Notes: generated from the sequence alone by a model not told the origin. A stretch of DNA of 11,458 bases from Thermodesulfatator sp. (GCA_026993045.1 JALWWR010000200.1:1-11458), one strand, 5' to 3'; positions 1 to 6,989 are shown, counted from the stretch's first letter. Program-made: numbers and translations.

Positions 1-386
1 TCCGAGACCTTCCACACCGCCACCGTAAGGGCCGCATCTCCAATATAGCCCTGATACTCCACCCCGAAATCGTAGCTCACCAAATCTCCTTCTTTTAAGA
101 CCTTGTCCTCCCGCGGCATACCATGGATAACCTCTTCGTTCACCGAAACACAAAGGGCATAAGGATACCCCCTATACCCCTTAAAAGCCGGACGCCCCCC
201 TAGACGCCGGCAGAGAGTGTCAGCCAAGATCTCCAGATCCCAGGTGGACTGGCCAGGCTTTGATTCCTCCGCCAAACGCAACAACACCTCCATTACAATA
301 TGATTGGCCCGCCTGAGAAGCTCAATTTCCCAGGGGGCCTTCAAACGCGCCTTTTTAGACCAAGTTTTTAAACCAACCCTTCGCAC
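1..386 (-). CDS. map: Methionine aminopeptidase type I, 3' end cut by window edge
   Basis: MetAP removes the initiator methionine from nascent proteins in the cytosol, using a dinuclear metal site. The readable part carries the family start KAPWEIELLRRAN and the central FKGYRGYP. It then shows CVSVNEEVIHGMP, whose His matches the catalytic His79 of E. coli, and YDFGVEYQGYIGDAA, whose two Asp match metal ligands D97 and D108. The remaining ligands lie beyond the left edge. No in-frame ATG precedes the conserved region. The longest start is GTG at 386; a TTG at 344 would begin MKAPWEIE, closer to the usual family N-terminus. Neither has a strong ribosome binding site, so the start is uncertain. 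It lies 63 nt after adk in the same frame, in the common secY-adk-map order. Confidence 0.93.
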   Translation of the reverse strand, partial: MRRVGLKTWSKKARLKAPWEIELLRRANHIVMEVLLRLAEESKPGQSTWDLEILADTLCRRLGGRPAFKGYRGYPYALCVSVNEEVIHGMPREDKVLKEGDLVSYDFGVEYQGYIGDAALTVAVWKVS

Positions 387-430
387 TAAAAACTTATCCG
401 AAAGTTTGCTAACCCTGTCTTTCCAAAACC

Positions 431-447
431 AAACCCCGCCGGGGCTC
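431..447 (-). terminator. Possible weak hairpin between adk and map
   Basis: Directly after the adk stop codon the transcript reads CCCC-GGC-GGGG, a 4-bp GC stem with a 3-nt loop that three further A-U or G-U pairs can extend. It is followed by GGUUUUGG rather than a clean U-tract. It could be a leaky terminator or attenuator lowering map expression, or chance in GC-rich DNA. A leaky role is more likely than full termination, because map has no obvious promoter here. Confidence 0.25.
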
Positions 448-449
448 TT

Positions 450-1091
450 TTACCCCAATACTTGCACGATTCTTTCAAAAATTTCATCAATGCTTCCCCC
501 GCCGTCAATCCGGTGAAGCACACCCTTCTTCTCGTAATATTCAATCAGAGGAGCGGTGGATTCGTGATAAACTTTGAGTCGGTTTCTTACCGTCTCTTCG
601 TTATCATCGGGCCGCTGATACAACTCGCCCCCGCAAGCATCACACTTCCCCTCTACTTTGGGGGGCTTGAATTTAACATGATACATCATGCCACATTTTT
701 TGCAAGTTCGGCGCCCGGTGAGCCGTTCCACCAGCTCTTCATCCGGGACCTCGATGGCAATGGCGTAATCGATCTTTTTCCCCAGTTTGGAAAGCATCTC
801 ATCCAAGGCCTCGGCCTGGGCTACCGTGCGGGGGAAACCATCTAGAATAAAGCCTTTCTCACAATCGGGCTGTTTTAAACGTTCCTCTACCATGGAAAGT
901 ACGATCTCATCTGGCACCAGCTGGCCCTTTTCCATGTACTCCTTGGCCTTTTGGCCTAACTCGGTGCCTTTAGAAAGGTGTTCCCGAAACATATCCCCGG
1001 TGGAGATTTGGGGGATACCATATTTTTCCGTAATTCTCTTGGCCTGAGTCCCTTTGCCCGCTCCTGGAGGCCCTAAAAATACGATGTTCAT
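450..1091 (-). CDS. adk: Adenylate kinase, zinc-finger LID type
   Basis: Cytosolic adenylate kinase catalyses ATP + AMP = 2 ADP and balances adenine nucleotides. The 213-aa protein is of normal long-form length. It begins MNIVFLGPPGAGKGT, with the P-loop at about residues 7-15. The AMP-binding STGDMFR is near 30-36 and GFPRT near 85-89. The LID has four cysteines at about 130, 133, 150 and 153 (CKKC and CDAC), the zinc-binding pattern known from Gram-positive and many thermophilic enzymes. RPDDNEETVRNRL follows. Two ATGs are adjacent (1094 and 1091). I chose 1091 because GGAGG then sits 6 nt upstream and the family usually starts MxII/VxLG; 1094 adds one Met. It follows secY by about 21-24 nt and precedes map. 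Confidence 0.98.
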   Translation of the reverse strand: MNIVFLGPPGAGKGTQAKRITEKYGIPQISTGDMFREHLSKGTELGQKAKEYMEKGQLVPDEIVLSMVEERLKQPDCEKGFILDGFPRTVAQAEALDEMLSKLGKKIDYAIAIEVPDEELVERLTGRRTCKKCGMMYHVKFKPPKVEGKCDACGGELYQRPDDNEETVRNRLKVYHESTAPLIEYYEKKGVLHRIDGGGSIDEIFERIVQVLG

Positions 1092-1094
1092 CAT

Positions 1095-1104
1095 TCCCCT
1101 CCCT
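1095..1104 (-). promoter_or_regulatory. Ribosome binding site of adk
   Basis: The purine run AGGGAGGGGA lies in the secY-adk spacer. Its GGAGG is 3 nt from the first ATG and 6 nt from the second, which favours the second ATG (1091) as the start. Confidence 0.7.
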
Positions 1105-1115
1105 TTTCTATTGGT

Positions 1116-2429
1116 TTAACGCCGTCGTCTAAGACGGCCTTCCCGCACCAGACTATCATACCGCCGGGTCAAAAGGTGGGCCTCAAGCTGGGCCATGGTG
1201 TCCATGGCCACCCCCACTACAATCAAAAGGGCCGTGCCGCCAAAATAGAAAGGCACGTTGAACTTGACAATCAAAAAGGTGGGCAGCACACAAATGGCCG
1301 AAACATATAAGGCCCCAATCAAGGTGACCCGGTTTAGGATGCGGTCTAAGAATTCTTCGGTGGCCTTCCCCGGCCGGATCCCTGGAATAAAGCCCCCCCA
1401 CTTTTTGAGATTGTCCGCCACTTCCTTGGGATTAAAGATAATGGCGGTATAAAAATAGCAGAAAAAGATGATCAAAAGGACATAAAGGACCTCGTAAAGC
1501 AGATGCCCCGGCCGTAGAAGGTTAGATAACCTCTGGAAAAAGAGCACTGGCACGAAAGAGGCCACCGTGGCCGGAAACATCAAGACCGAAGAGGCAAAGA
1601 TAGGGGGAATTACCCCGGCCGTGTTCACCTTAATAGGCAGATAGGTGCTTTGCCCCCCCACTACCTGTCGGCCCACCATCCGCCGGGCGTAGTGGATGGG
1701 GATCCGGCGCTGAGCCATCTCCATGAAACAAGTAAAGGCCAGCACCCCTACCACCAACACCAACACGAAAAAGAGGATAGCCCCCGAAAGTTCACCCGTC
1801 TTAATAAAGCGAAAAGTGTTAATAATAGCCGAAGGAAGTCGGGCCACGATTCCGGCAAAAATGATAATGGAAATCCCGTTCCCGATCCCGTGCTCCGTGA
1901 TCTGTTCCCCTAGCCACATAAGGAAGACCGTCCCGGTGGTAAGGGTAATCATGGTGAGCAGCCGAAAGCCCCAGCCCGGAAACATCACGATGGGATCCCC
2001 ATTAGGGCCGGTCATCTTTTCTAAACCTAAGGCGATACCAAAACCTTGGATCAGACAGATAAGAACCGTAAGGTAACGGGTGTAATAGGCCATCTTGCGC
2101 CGGCCCTCCGGGCCCTCGCGCTGCATCTCTTTCAAAGAAGGATAAACCACCGTAAGGAGCTGAAGAATGATGGAAGCGCTGATATAAGGCATGATTCCCA
2201 AGGCGCATACCGAAAGACGCCGCAAGGCCCCCCCAGAAAACATGTCCACAAATCCCAAAATGGTGCCCCCAGCCCGGGTAAATAAGGCCGCTAGGGCTTC
2301 GGTATTAATCCCCGGGGTCGGGACGTGGACCGCAATTCGGTAGATGGCCAAAGCTGCTAAAAGAAAAAAGATCCGGCGTCTGAGCTCCGGAATATTGGCT
2401 AAACTCTCTACCCCTGAAGTCCTAAGCAC
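1116..2429 (-). CDS. secY: Preprotein translocase subunit SecY
   Basis: SecY is the channel of the SecYEG translocon in the inner membrane; it moves Sec substrates across, or laterally into, the membrane. The 437 aa show ten hydrophobic segments, near 19-38, 68-96, 115-136, 157-177, 185-202, 216-240, 272-294, 312-332, 369-389 and 396-417. Conserved family stretches are HVPTPGI (35-41), the cytosolic loop AQRRIPIHYARR (239-250) before TM7, and GFIPGIRPG (346-354), whose Arg matches the SecA- and ribosome-contacting arginine of the C5 loop. The start is GTG at 2429, 2 nt after the rplO stop, with a modest GGGGG as ribosome binding site formed by the last L15 codons. Translation is therefore probably coupled to rplO. 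The C-terminus is very basic (RLRRRR). Confidence 0.98.
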   Translation of the reverse strand: MLRTSGVESLANIPELRRRIFFLLAALAIYRIAVHVPTPGINTEALAALFTRAGGTILGFVDMFSGGALRRLSVCALGIMPYISASIILQLLTVVYPSLKEMQREGPEGRRKMAYYTRYLTVLICLIQGFGIALGLEKMTGPNGDPIVMFPGWGFRLLTMITLTTGTVFLMWLGEQITEHGIGNGISIIIFAGIVARLPSAIINTFRFIKTGELSGAILFFVLVLVVGVLAFTCFMEMAQRRIPIHYARRMVGRQVVGGQSTYLPIKVNTAGVIPPIFASSVLMFPATVASFVPVLFFQRLSNLLRPGHLLYEVLYVLLIIFFCYFYTAIIFNPKEVADNLKKWGGFIPGIRPGKATEEFLDRILNRVTLIGALYVSAICVLPTFLIVKFNVPFYFGGTALLIVVGVAMDTMAQLEAHLLTRRYDSLVREGRLRRRR

Positions 2430-2431
2430 CT

Positions 2432-2893
2432 TTAGCCCCCAATGATTTCTACCCGGCCTCCAGCCTTCTCGATCTTCTCCTTGGCTGAGGCTGAGACCGC
2501 ATGCACCTTTACCGTGAGAGGAAAAGAGATCTCCCCTTCTCCCAAAAGCTTGACCCGGACCTGCCGGCCCTTGACTAAACCGGCCTCTCTCAGGGCCGCT
2601 AGGTCCACCTCTTGGCCTTCGGAAAACCGCTGGGCCAGGTCTTTAATATTCACTACCTCGTATTCTACCCTAAAGGGATTCTTGAAACCCCGTTTGGGCA
2701 GACGCCGGAGGAGAGGCATTTGCCCCCCTTCAAACCAAGGTGGCACTCCGCCCCCCGAACGGGAACGCTGACCCTTTTGCCCCCGACAGGCAGTCTTTCC
2801 GTGCCCAGAGCCTGGACCACGACCCACCCTCTTTTCCCGATGTTTGGAATCGGCAAAAGGTTTGAGATTGGCTAGAGTTATTAGCTCACTCAT
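2432..2893 (-). CDS. rplO: 50S ribosomal protein L15
   Basis: L15 is an assembly protein of the large subunit that threads a basic N-terminal extension into 23S rRNA. At 153 aa it is close to the usual 144-150. The signature GRGPGSGHGKTACRGQKGQ lies at 24-42, and FEGGQMPLLRRLPKRGF at 54-70. The C-terminal globular half contains the VKLLGEGE strand. ATG at 2893 overlaps the end of rpmD by 8 nt, with GGAGG 6 nt upstream inside rpmD. This is a tightly coupled spc-type arrangement. Confidence 0.98.
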   Translation of the reverse strand: MSELITLANLKPFADSKHREKRVGRGPGSGHGKTACRGQKGQRSRSGGGVPPWFEGGQMPLLRRLPKRGFKNPFRVEYEVVNIKDLAQRFSEGQEVDLAALREAGLVKGRQVRVKLLGEGEISFPLTVKVHAVSASAKEKIEKAGGRVEIIGG

Positions 2894-3074
2894 GGATTTC
2901 CTCCACCCGCACTAAATGTTTGACCTTCTCCACCATACCCCGAATGCAGGGATCGTCGGGACGGATCACCGTGTGTCCGATTTTCCGCAGTCCCAAACCA
3001 GCAATAGTAGCCCGTTGTTTCTTGGACCAACCGTATTTGCTTCGCACCAAAGTGATCTTAAGCTTCTTGCCCAT
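2886..3074 (-). CDS. rpmD: 50S ribosomal protein L30
   Basis: L30 is a small two-domain protein of the large subunit. The 62 aa start [33 protein letters not shown] in the family pattern, and VRPDD-like (VIRPDDP) residues plus [14 protein letters not shown] follow. The ATG at 3074 lies within rpsE, overlapping it by 17 nt, and GGAGAGG in the rpsE reading frame gives 7-nt spacing. L30 is absent from some bacterial lineages, so its presence here is mildly informative. Confidence 0.97.
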   Translation of the reverse strand: MGKKLKITLVRSKYGWSKKQRATIAGLGLRKIGHTVIRPDDPCIRGMVEKVKHLVRVEEIHE

Positions 3075-3576
3075 GGCCGATCCTCTCCAGGAATTCTTCT
3101 AAAGACATCCCCCTTTTCTGGGCCACATACTCCGGACTCTGGAGGTTCTCCAAGGCCTTAAAGGTGGCCTTCACCACGTTGTGAGGATTAGTGCTTCCGA
3201 TACACTTGGTCACCACATCTTTGATCCCGGCCGCGTCCATAATGGCTCGGATAGTAGAACCCGCGATCACTCCCGTTCCCGGACGTCCGGGTTTAAGCAG
3301 GACCTTGGCCGCTCCGAAATCAGAGGTGATCTCATGGGGGATCGTACCCTTTATTACCGGTACCTGAATCAGATTTTTGCGGGCCTTCTCCAGGGCCTTG
3401 CGAATAGCGTCTGGCACTTCTGGGGCCTTACCTAAACCGTACCCCACTCGACCTTGACCATCTCCCACTACCACAATGGCGGAAAAACGGAAACGACGTC
3501 CACCTTTGTGGACCTTGGCTACCCGGTTAATAAAAATGATCTTCTCCATTAGTTCTTGAGTCTTAGCCTCGGCCAA
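3058..3576 (-). CDS. rpsE: 30S ribosomal protein S5
   Basis: S5 sits at the back of the small-subunit decoding region and influences accuracy and translocation. The 172 aa contain the double-stranded RNA-binding-like N-domain ([36 protein letters not shown], 17-51), including the loop where spectinomycin-resistance mutations occur in E. coli, here ordinary. The C-domain has [29 protein letters not shown] (100-128). The start is TTG at 3576, supported by AAGGAGGG exactly 6 nt upstream; the next Met is internal (M10). The final 17 nt overlap rpmD. Confidence 0.98.
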   Translation of the reverse strand: MAEAKTQELMEKIIFINRVAKVHKGGRRFRFSAIVVVGDGQGRVGYGLGKAPEVPDAIRKALEKARKNLIQVPVIKGTIPHEITSDFGAAKVLLKPGRPGTGVIAGSTIRAIMDAAGIKDVVTKCIGSTNPHNVVKATFKALENLQSPEYVAQKRGMSLEEFLERIGHGQEA

Positions 3577-3582
3577 CGCGTA

Positions 3583-3590
3583 CCCTCCTT
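3583..3590 (-). promoter_or_regulatory. Shine-Dalgarno fixing the TTG start of rpsE
   Basis: AAGGAGGG lies 6 nt upstream of TTG at 3576, in the 16-nt rplR-rpsE gap. This near-perfect anti-16S match supports TTG initiation over the internal ATG nine codons later. Confidence 0.85.
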
Positions 3591-3592
3591 AC

Positions 3593-3979
3593 CTAAAATT
3601 CAAGACCCGCGCTTCGGGCCCCTTCGGCCAGGGCCTTCACACGTCCGTGATATTTAAAGCCTCCACGATCAAAAGCCACCTTCTTGATCCCCGCCTCTAA
3701 GGCCCTCTGGCCCAAAAGCTCGCCCACAGCCCGGGCCACCGCGGTCTTGCCTCCTTCTTGCTTAAGTTCCTCCCACCGCTCTCGGATTTCAGGCGAAAGG
3801 GAAGAGGCTGAAACCAGGGTATGGCCCCGGGTGTCGTCTATAATCTGAGCGTAGATATGCTTAAGGCTGCGATACACCGCCAAGCGGGGACGATCCGGTG
3901 TGCCAAAGACCTTCTTCCGGACCCGTCTTTTACGGCGGGCCCTCCTTTCCAATTTCCGAAACTTCTCCCGGTAGAGCAT
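3593..3979 (-). CDS. rplR: 50S ribosomal protein L18
   Basis: L18 binds 5S rRNA with L5 to form the central protuberance. The 128 aa carry a strongly basic N-terminal tail ([18 protein letters not shown], 6-23) and then [24 protein letters not shown], typical of the family. The end is [28 protein letters not shown], also canonical. It is slightly longer than the E. coli protein (117 aa) at the N-terminus. The ATG at 3979 has GGAGG 7 nt upstream, and this SD lies inside a hairpin (see the regulatory entry). The spacer to rplF is 36 nt, the longest within the ribosomal-protein part. Confidence 0.98.
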   Translation of the reverse strand: MLYREKFRKLERRARRKRRVRKKVFGTPDRPRLAVYRSLKHIYAQIIDDTRGHTLVSASSLSPEIRERWEELKQEGGKTAVARAVGELLGQRALEAGIKKVAFDRGGFKYHGRVKALAEGARSAGLEF

Positions 3980-3986
3980 ACTTCTT

Positions 3987-4015
3987 CCTCCCGCGGGGAG
4001 GTCTTATTCCCCCCG
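3987..4015 (-). promoter_or_regulatory. Competing RNA helices over the rplR ribosome binding site
   Basis: The rplF-rplR spacer in mRNA sense reads, after the rplF stop: C, a run of six G, AATAAGA, then CCTCCC-CGC-GGGAGG, then AAGAAGT and ATG. CCTCCC (4001..3996) pairs perfectly with the rplR Shine-Dalgarno GGGAGG (3992..3987), giving a 6-bp stem that hides it. The same C-rich arm can instead pair upstream: CGGGGGG (4015..4009) with CUCCCCG (4000..3994), 7 bp including one G-U, which would free the SD. The pairings are seen directly; a regulatory role is inference. Confidence 0.5.
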
Positions 4016-4594
4016 TTATTTAGCCTTACCCGCTTTTCCAGCCTTGCGGATGATCTGTTCTCCGGTGTAACGAATCCCCTTACCCTTATAAGGCTCTGGG
4101 GGACGCAGACGACGAATACGGGCCGCGGTTTCCCCCAAAAGCTCCTTATCGATTCCTTCCAGGACCACTTGAGCTTGCACGTCCCCCGACCCCTTTTCCA
4201 CCTTGGCCTTAACCCCCTCCGGCAGCTTGAAATGAATAGGATGAGAATAGCCTAGATGGAAGACGATCTCCTGTCCCTGAAGTTCGGCCCTGTAACCTAA
4301 ACCGATAATATCTAAGGACCGCTTATACCCTTGACTTACACCGATCACCATATTGTTAATCAAAGCCCGGGTAAGCCCCTGAAAGGCCTTGGCCTTGCGC
4401 TGAAGCTTCTTGCGTACCTCCTGGGGCTTGACCTTTACCTCCTGGTCCGTAACCTCCACCTCCACCATGGGGGGCAAAGGTTTTTCTAAACGTCCTTTGG
4501 GACCTTCCACCACGATCCGGTCCCCTTTTATCTCCACCTTTACCCCTTGGGGTAAGGGCACAGGCCTTCGACCTATCCGTGACAGCAAAGCCAT
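4016..4594 (-). CDS. rplF: 50S ribosomal protein L6
   Basis: L6 binds 23S rRNA near the factor-binding site and the sarcin-ricin loop. The 192 aa start MALLSRIGRRPVPLPQGV and include the duplicated L6 fold. DIIGLGYRAELQGQEIVFHLGYSHPI lies at 95-120, and the diagnostic RPPEPYKGKGIRY at 164-176. It exceeds the E. coli length (177), partly through a short start extension and a Lys/Gly/Ala tail (KAGKAGKAK). The ATG at 4594 is 13 nt after the rpsH stop, with GAGGGG in the spacer. Confidence 0.98.
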   Translation of the reverse strand: MALLSRIGRRPVPLPQGVKVEIKGDRIVVEGPKGRLEKPLPPMVEVEVTDQEVKVKPQEVRKKLQRKAKAFQGLTRALINNMVIGVSQGYKRSLDIIGLGYRAELQGQEIVFHLGYSHPIHFKLPEGVKAKVEKGSGDVQAQVVLEGIDKELLGETAARIRRLRPPEPYKGKGIRYTGEQIIRKAGKAGKAK

Positions 4595-4607
4595 GGCATC
4601 ACCCCTC

Positions 4608-5003
4608 TTACCAAATCTCGCAGAGTATCTCGCCCCCTACCCTTTGGCGGCGAGCTTCGTGATCAGTCATAATTCCCCGGGAGGTAGAAATAATGGCTAT
4701 CCCTAGCCCTCCCATAACCCGCGGCAATTTTTTGGCCCCGGCATAAATTCGGCGCCCGGGCTTGCTTACCCGCTTAAGTCCCGCTATCACCGGCCGCCGA
4801 TTTTCGTCATACTTGAGTTTGAGGTTAATCTTGCCCTGAGGGCCTTCAGCTACAAATTCATAGTCTTCGATATAGCCCTCTTCCTTAAGAATCCGCGCTA
4901 TCTCCAATTTAAGCTTCGAAGCCGGTACCTCTACCGTCTTGTGTTTAGCTAGCAGGGCGTTTCTAATACGGGCCAACATATCCGCAATAGGATCCGTCAT
5001 CAT
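4608..5003 (-). CDS. rpsH: 30S ribosomal protein S8
   Basis: S8 is a primary binder of the central domain of 16S rRNA. The 131 aa start [21 protein letters not shown] and end with [27 protein letters not shown] (105-131), the most conserved block of the family. Two ATGs are adjacent (5003 and 5000). The first gives a 13-nt spacer that begins GGGG right after the rpsN stop, like many junctions here; the second gives better spacing to AAAGG, so the start is uncertain by one residue. In E. coli S8 represses spc translation at rplE. No comparable leader is present here, as rplX and rplE are only 4 nt apart. Confidence 0.98.
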   Translation of the reverse strand: MMTDPIADMLARIRNALLAKHKTVEVPASKLKLEIARILKEEGYIEDYEFVAEGPQGKINLKLKYDENRRPVIAGLKRVSKPGRRIYAGAKKLPRVMGGLGIAIISTSRGIMTDHEARRQRVGGEILCEIW

Positions 5004-5016
5004 AGCCTTTCACCCC

Positions 5017-5193
5017 TTACCAACTTGCTTTTCGAACCCCGGGGATCTTACCCTCCGAGGCCAATTTTCGGAAACATATCCGGCAGAGACCGAAACGGCG
5101 AATATACGCCCGGGGTCTGCCGCATAACGAACAACGGTTACGGTGTCGCACCTTAAATTTGGGCTCCTTGAAAAGCTGGGCCTTACGTGGCAT
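5017..5193 (-). CDS. rpsN: 30S ribosomal protein S14, zinc-binding type Z
   Basis: S14 is placed in the head of the small subunit. Translating the gap between rplE and rpsH gives 58 aa, [10 protein letters not shown] to PGVRKASW. Four cysteines at 21, 24, 37 and 40 (CSLC and CRIC) form the zinc ribbon of the short type-Z form, as opposed to the roughly 100-aa zinc-independent form. [25 protein letters not shown] is the family C-terminus. The start ATG at 5193 has AGGAGGT 6 nt upstream. That SD is also the last two Arg codons of rplE, so initiation is probably coupled. The 4-nt gap to rplE and 13-nt gap to rpsH fit the operon. Confidence 0.97.
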   Translation of the reverse strand: MPRKAQLFKEPKFKVRHRNRCSLCGRPRAYIRRFGLCRICFRKLASEGKIPGVRKASW

Positions 5194-5197
5194 CCGT

Positions 5198-5737
5198 TTA
5201 CCTCCTAAAAGGCATCCCTATAAGTTTTAACAACTCGTAAGCTTCCTCATCGGTCTCCGCCGAGGTGACAATGGTGATATTCATACCTTTGGCTCGTCCC
5301 ACCTTGTTGGGATCAAGCTCCGGAAAGACGGTATGGTCCTCCAGGCCTAAAGTGTAATTACCACGTCCATCAAACCCCCGTCGCGGAAGCCCCCGGAAAT
5401 CCCGTACCCGGGGCAAAGCTACATGGATAAGACGGGTCAAAAAGTCATACATCCGATCCTTTCGTAAGGTGACCATCACCCCGATGGGCATCCCGGCCCG
5501 GAGCTTAAAGGCCGCAATGGACTTCCGGGCCCGACAGACCTTGGGGCGCTGCCCCGAGATAAGGGCCAGCTCCTCCAAGGCCTCGTCAATGAGCTTGGGC
5601 TCTTGCACCGCCGCTCCCAGGCCCATGTTGATACAGACCTTCATCAGCTTGGGTACCTCAAAGGGGTTGCGATACCCAAATCTTTCTTTGAGTTTCGGCA
5701 CTACCGTCTCCTTGTAATATTCTTTAAGCCAGGCCAT
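5198..5737 (-). CDS. rplE: 50S ribosomal protein L5
   Basis: L5 binds 5S rRNA and contacts the P-site tRNA and S13 across the subunit bridge. The 179 aa match normal length. They carry [20 protein letters not shown] near 24-43, and the conserved [27 protein letters not shown] near 60-86. [30 protein letters not shown] and the C-terminal [25 protein letters not shown] follow. The ATG at 5737 lies 4 nt after the rplX stop, with GGAG 7 nt upstream. The last codons (CCT TTT AGG AGG TAA) double as the rpsN Shine-Dalgarno. Confidence 0.98.
   Translation of the reverse strand: MAWLKEYYKETVVPKLKERFGYRNPFEVPKLMKVCINMGLGAAVQEPKLIDEALEELALISGQRPKVCRARKSIAAFKLRAGMPIGVMVTLRKDRMYDFLTRLIHVALPRVRDFRGLPRRGFDGRGNYTLGLEDHTVFPELDPNKVGRAKGMNITIVTSAETDEEAYELLKLIGMPFRR
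5200..5206 (-). promoter_or_regulatory. Shine-Dalgarno of rpsN embedded in the rplE stop
   Basis: AGGAGGT spans the final Arg-Arg codons and first stop base of rplE, 6 nt before the rpsN ATG. It is the strongest SD in this part of the operon and supports rpsN being a real gene with start 5193. Confidence 0.85.
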
Positions 5738-5741
5738 ACCT

Positions 5742-6110
5742 TTACTCCTCAGCCTCTATAATCTCGCCGCATTTTTTACAGACCCGCACCTTGCTCCCAT
5801 CCTCCAGGAACTTGCGCCCAATGCGCACCCCCCGATTACATTTAGGACAAAAAAGCATGAGGTTGGAAACATGGATGGGGGCGGGCTTTTCTACGATTCC
5901 CCCCTCGCTGTAAGGGGTGGGTCTCATATGACGTTTCACAATATTCACCCCTTCCACCACCGCCCGCTGTTTGCGGGGGAAGACCTGCAGGACCTTACCG
6001 ATCTTGCCCTTGTCTTTGCCTGCAATCACCACTACTTTGTCCCCCTTACGCACATGACACTTGGCCTCATGGGGTTTGGGCAACTTTCTTTTGGCTCTCT
6101 TGAAAAGCAT
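5742..6110 (-). CDS. rplX: 50S ribosomal protein L24 with Cys4 zinc-ribbon tail
   Basis: L24 is one of the first proteins to bind 23S rRNA in large-subunit assembly and lies beside the exit tunnel. The KOW motif ([21 protein letters not shown]) lies at about 20-40, followed by [15 protein letters not shown]. The C-terminal half has CPKC at 88-91 and CKKC at 111-114, a probable zinc ribbon seen in many bacterial L24 proteins but absent in E. coli. At 122 aa it is longer than the usual ~104, through a basic 15-residue N-terminal extension. ATG at 6110 follows AGGGGG in a 13-nt spacer. Confidence 0.98.
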   Translation of the reverse strand: MLFKRAKRKLPKPHEAKCHVRKGDKVVVIAGKDKGKIGKVLQVFPRKQRAVVEGVNIVKRHMRPTPYSEGGIVEKPAPIHVSNLMLFCPKCNRGVRIGRKFLEDGSKVRVCKKCGEIIEAEE

Positions 6111-6123
6111 GTTCCCCCTCTCC

Positions 6124-6492
6124 TTAAAGGACTTCCGGTGCCAATGAGATGATTTTCATGAACTTTTTAGCCCGCAACTCCCGGCCCACCGGACCAAAGA
6201 TACGGGTGCCCACCGGCTCCCCATATTGATTGATAAGGACCGCCGCATTCTCTTCAAAACGAATAGCGGTGCCGTCCGGACGGGGTTGCTCTTTACGGGT
6301 ACGCACCACCACCGCTCGGACTACATCCCCCTCTTTGACCTTGGAGTTAGGAAGGGCCTCCTTCACTGAAGCCACAATTACGTCTCCAATGCGGGCGTAA
6401 CGACGCCCTGAGCCTCCTAAAACCCGGATGCACATGATTTTCTTGGCCCCGGAATTGTCGGCCACGTTAAGGGTGGTCTCTTGCTGAATCAT
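6124..6492 (-). CDS. rplN: 50S ribosomal protein L14
   Basis: L14 binds 23S rRNA at the subunit interface and is also the RsfS silencing-factor target in bacteria. The 122 aa are canonical in length: [18 protein letters not shown], then [33 protein letters not shown], then [21 protein letters not shown] and a [19 protein letters not shown] end. The ATG at 6492 is only 2 nt after the rpsQ stop, with GGAGAG reading through the end of rpsQ. In E. coli this junction is the S10/spc operon boundary with a promoter; here there is no room for one. Confidence 0.98.
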   Translation of the reverse strand: MIQQETTLNVADNSGAKKIMCIRVLGGSGRRYARIGDVIVASVKEALPNSKVKEGDVVRAVVVRTRKEQPRPDGTAIRFEENAAVLINQYGEPVGTRIFGPVGRELRAKKFMKIISLAPEVL

Positions 6493-6494
6493 GG

Positions 6495-6779
6495 CTAACT
6501 CTCCTCTCCGGTGGTTTCCTCCACCTCCAGTTTAGGAGCCCTCTCCAAGATCCTCTTCACCCGCCAGCGTTTGTGACGGGAAAGGGGACGAGTCTCTTCA
6601 ATCAAGACCCGGTCGCCAATCTCACATTGATTGCCCTCGTCGTGAGCCATAAACTTCTTGCGGCGCTTAATGTATTTTTTGTAAAGCGGATGTTGTATCA
6701 ACCGCTCCACCATCACCACCACGGTCTTGTCCATCTTATTGCTAACCACCGTCCCTATATATTCCTTCCTCTTTCCCAT
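6495..6779 (-). CDS. rpsQ: 30S ribosomal protein S17
   Basis: S17 is an OB-fold primary binder of the 16S 5' domain. The 94 aa begin [71 protein letters not shown], the full family core; NQCEIGDRV and [11 protein letters not shown] are the most diagnostic parts. It has an acidic C-terminal tail ([10 protein letters not shown]) of the kind seen in many bacteria. The ATG at 6779 follows a 12-nt spacer reading AGGGTTAAGGCT after the rpmC stop. Confidence 0.98.
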   Translation of the reverse strand: MGKRKEYIGTVVSNKMDKTVVVMVERLIQHPLYKKYIKRRKKFMAHDEGNQCEIGDRVLIEETRPLSRHKRWRVKRILERAPKLEVEETTGEES

Positions 6780-6791
6780 AGCCTTAACCCT

Positions 6792-6989
6792 TTAGCGAAG
6801 ATTTAATTCCTTTTCCCGGATCACGGTTAAAACCCGCGCGATATCCTTTTTGACCTCTCTAATCCGCATGGGATTTTCTAACTGGTGAATGCTTTTCTGA
6901 AAGCGCAGGTTAAACAACTCTTCCCGTAGCTCCCGCAACTTTTCCTTAAGCTCTGGAATGGCCAGTTCCCGCAACTCTTCCGCCTTCAT
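6792..6989 (-). CDS. rpmC: 50S ribosomal protein L29
   Basis: L29 sits at the exit-tunnel rim with L23, near the trigger-factor and SRP docking site. The 65 aa form the usual two-helix hairpin: [76 protein letters not shown] is the family signature. The start codon overlaps the rplP stop as ATGA, with GGGAGG 7 nt upstream within rplP, so re-initiation coupling is likely. Confidence 0.98.
   Translation of the reverse strand: MKAEELRELAIPELKEKLRELREELFNLRFQKSIHQLENPMRIREVKKDIARVLTVIREKELNLR

Noticed and set aside
462..845. 127-aa plus-strand open frame opposite adk
   Set aside because: Antisense to a clear adk; no recognisable domain. Open antisense frames are expected in GC-rich coding DNA.
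3821..4255. 144-aa plus-strand open frame across rplR and rplF
   Set aside because: Antisense to two conserved ribosomal genes, no family resemblance and no supporting ribosome binding site noticed.
5194..5197. rpsN as a missing or pseudogenised gene because no long open frame is there
   Set aside because: Direct translation gives an intact 58-aa type-Z S14 with four Cys and a strong SD; it is just short.
5738..5741. E. coli-like S8 repressor site at the rplX-rplE junction
   Set aside because: Only 4 nt separate the genes, and I see no S8-helix-like structure in the flanking coding sequence.
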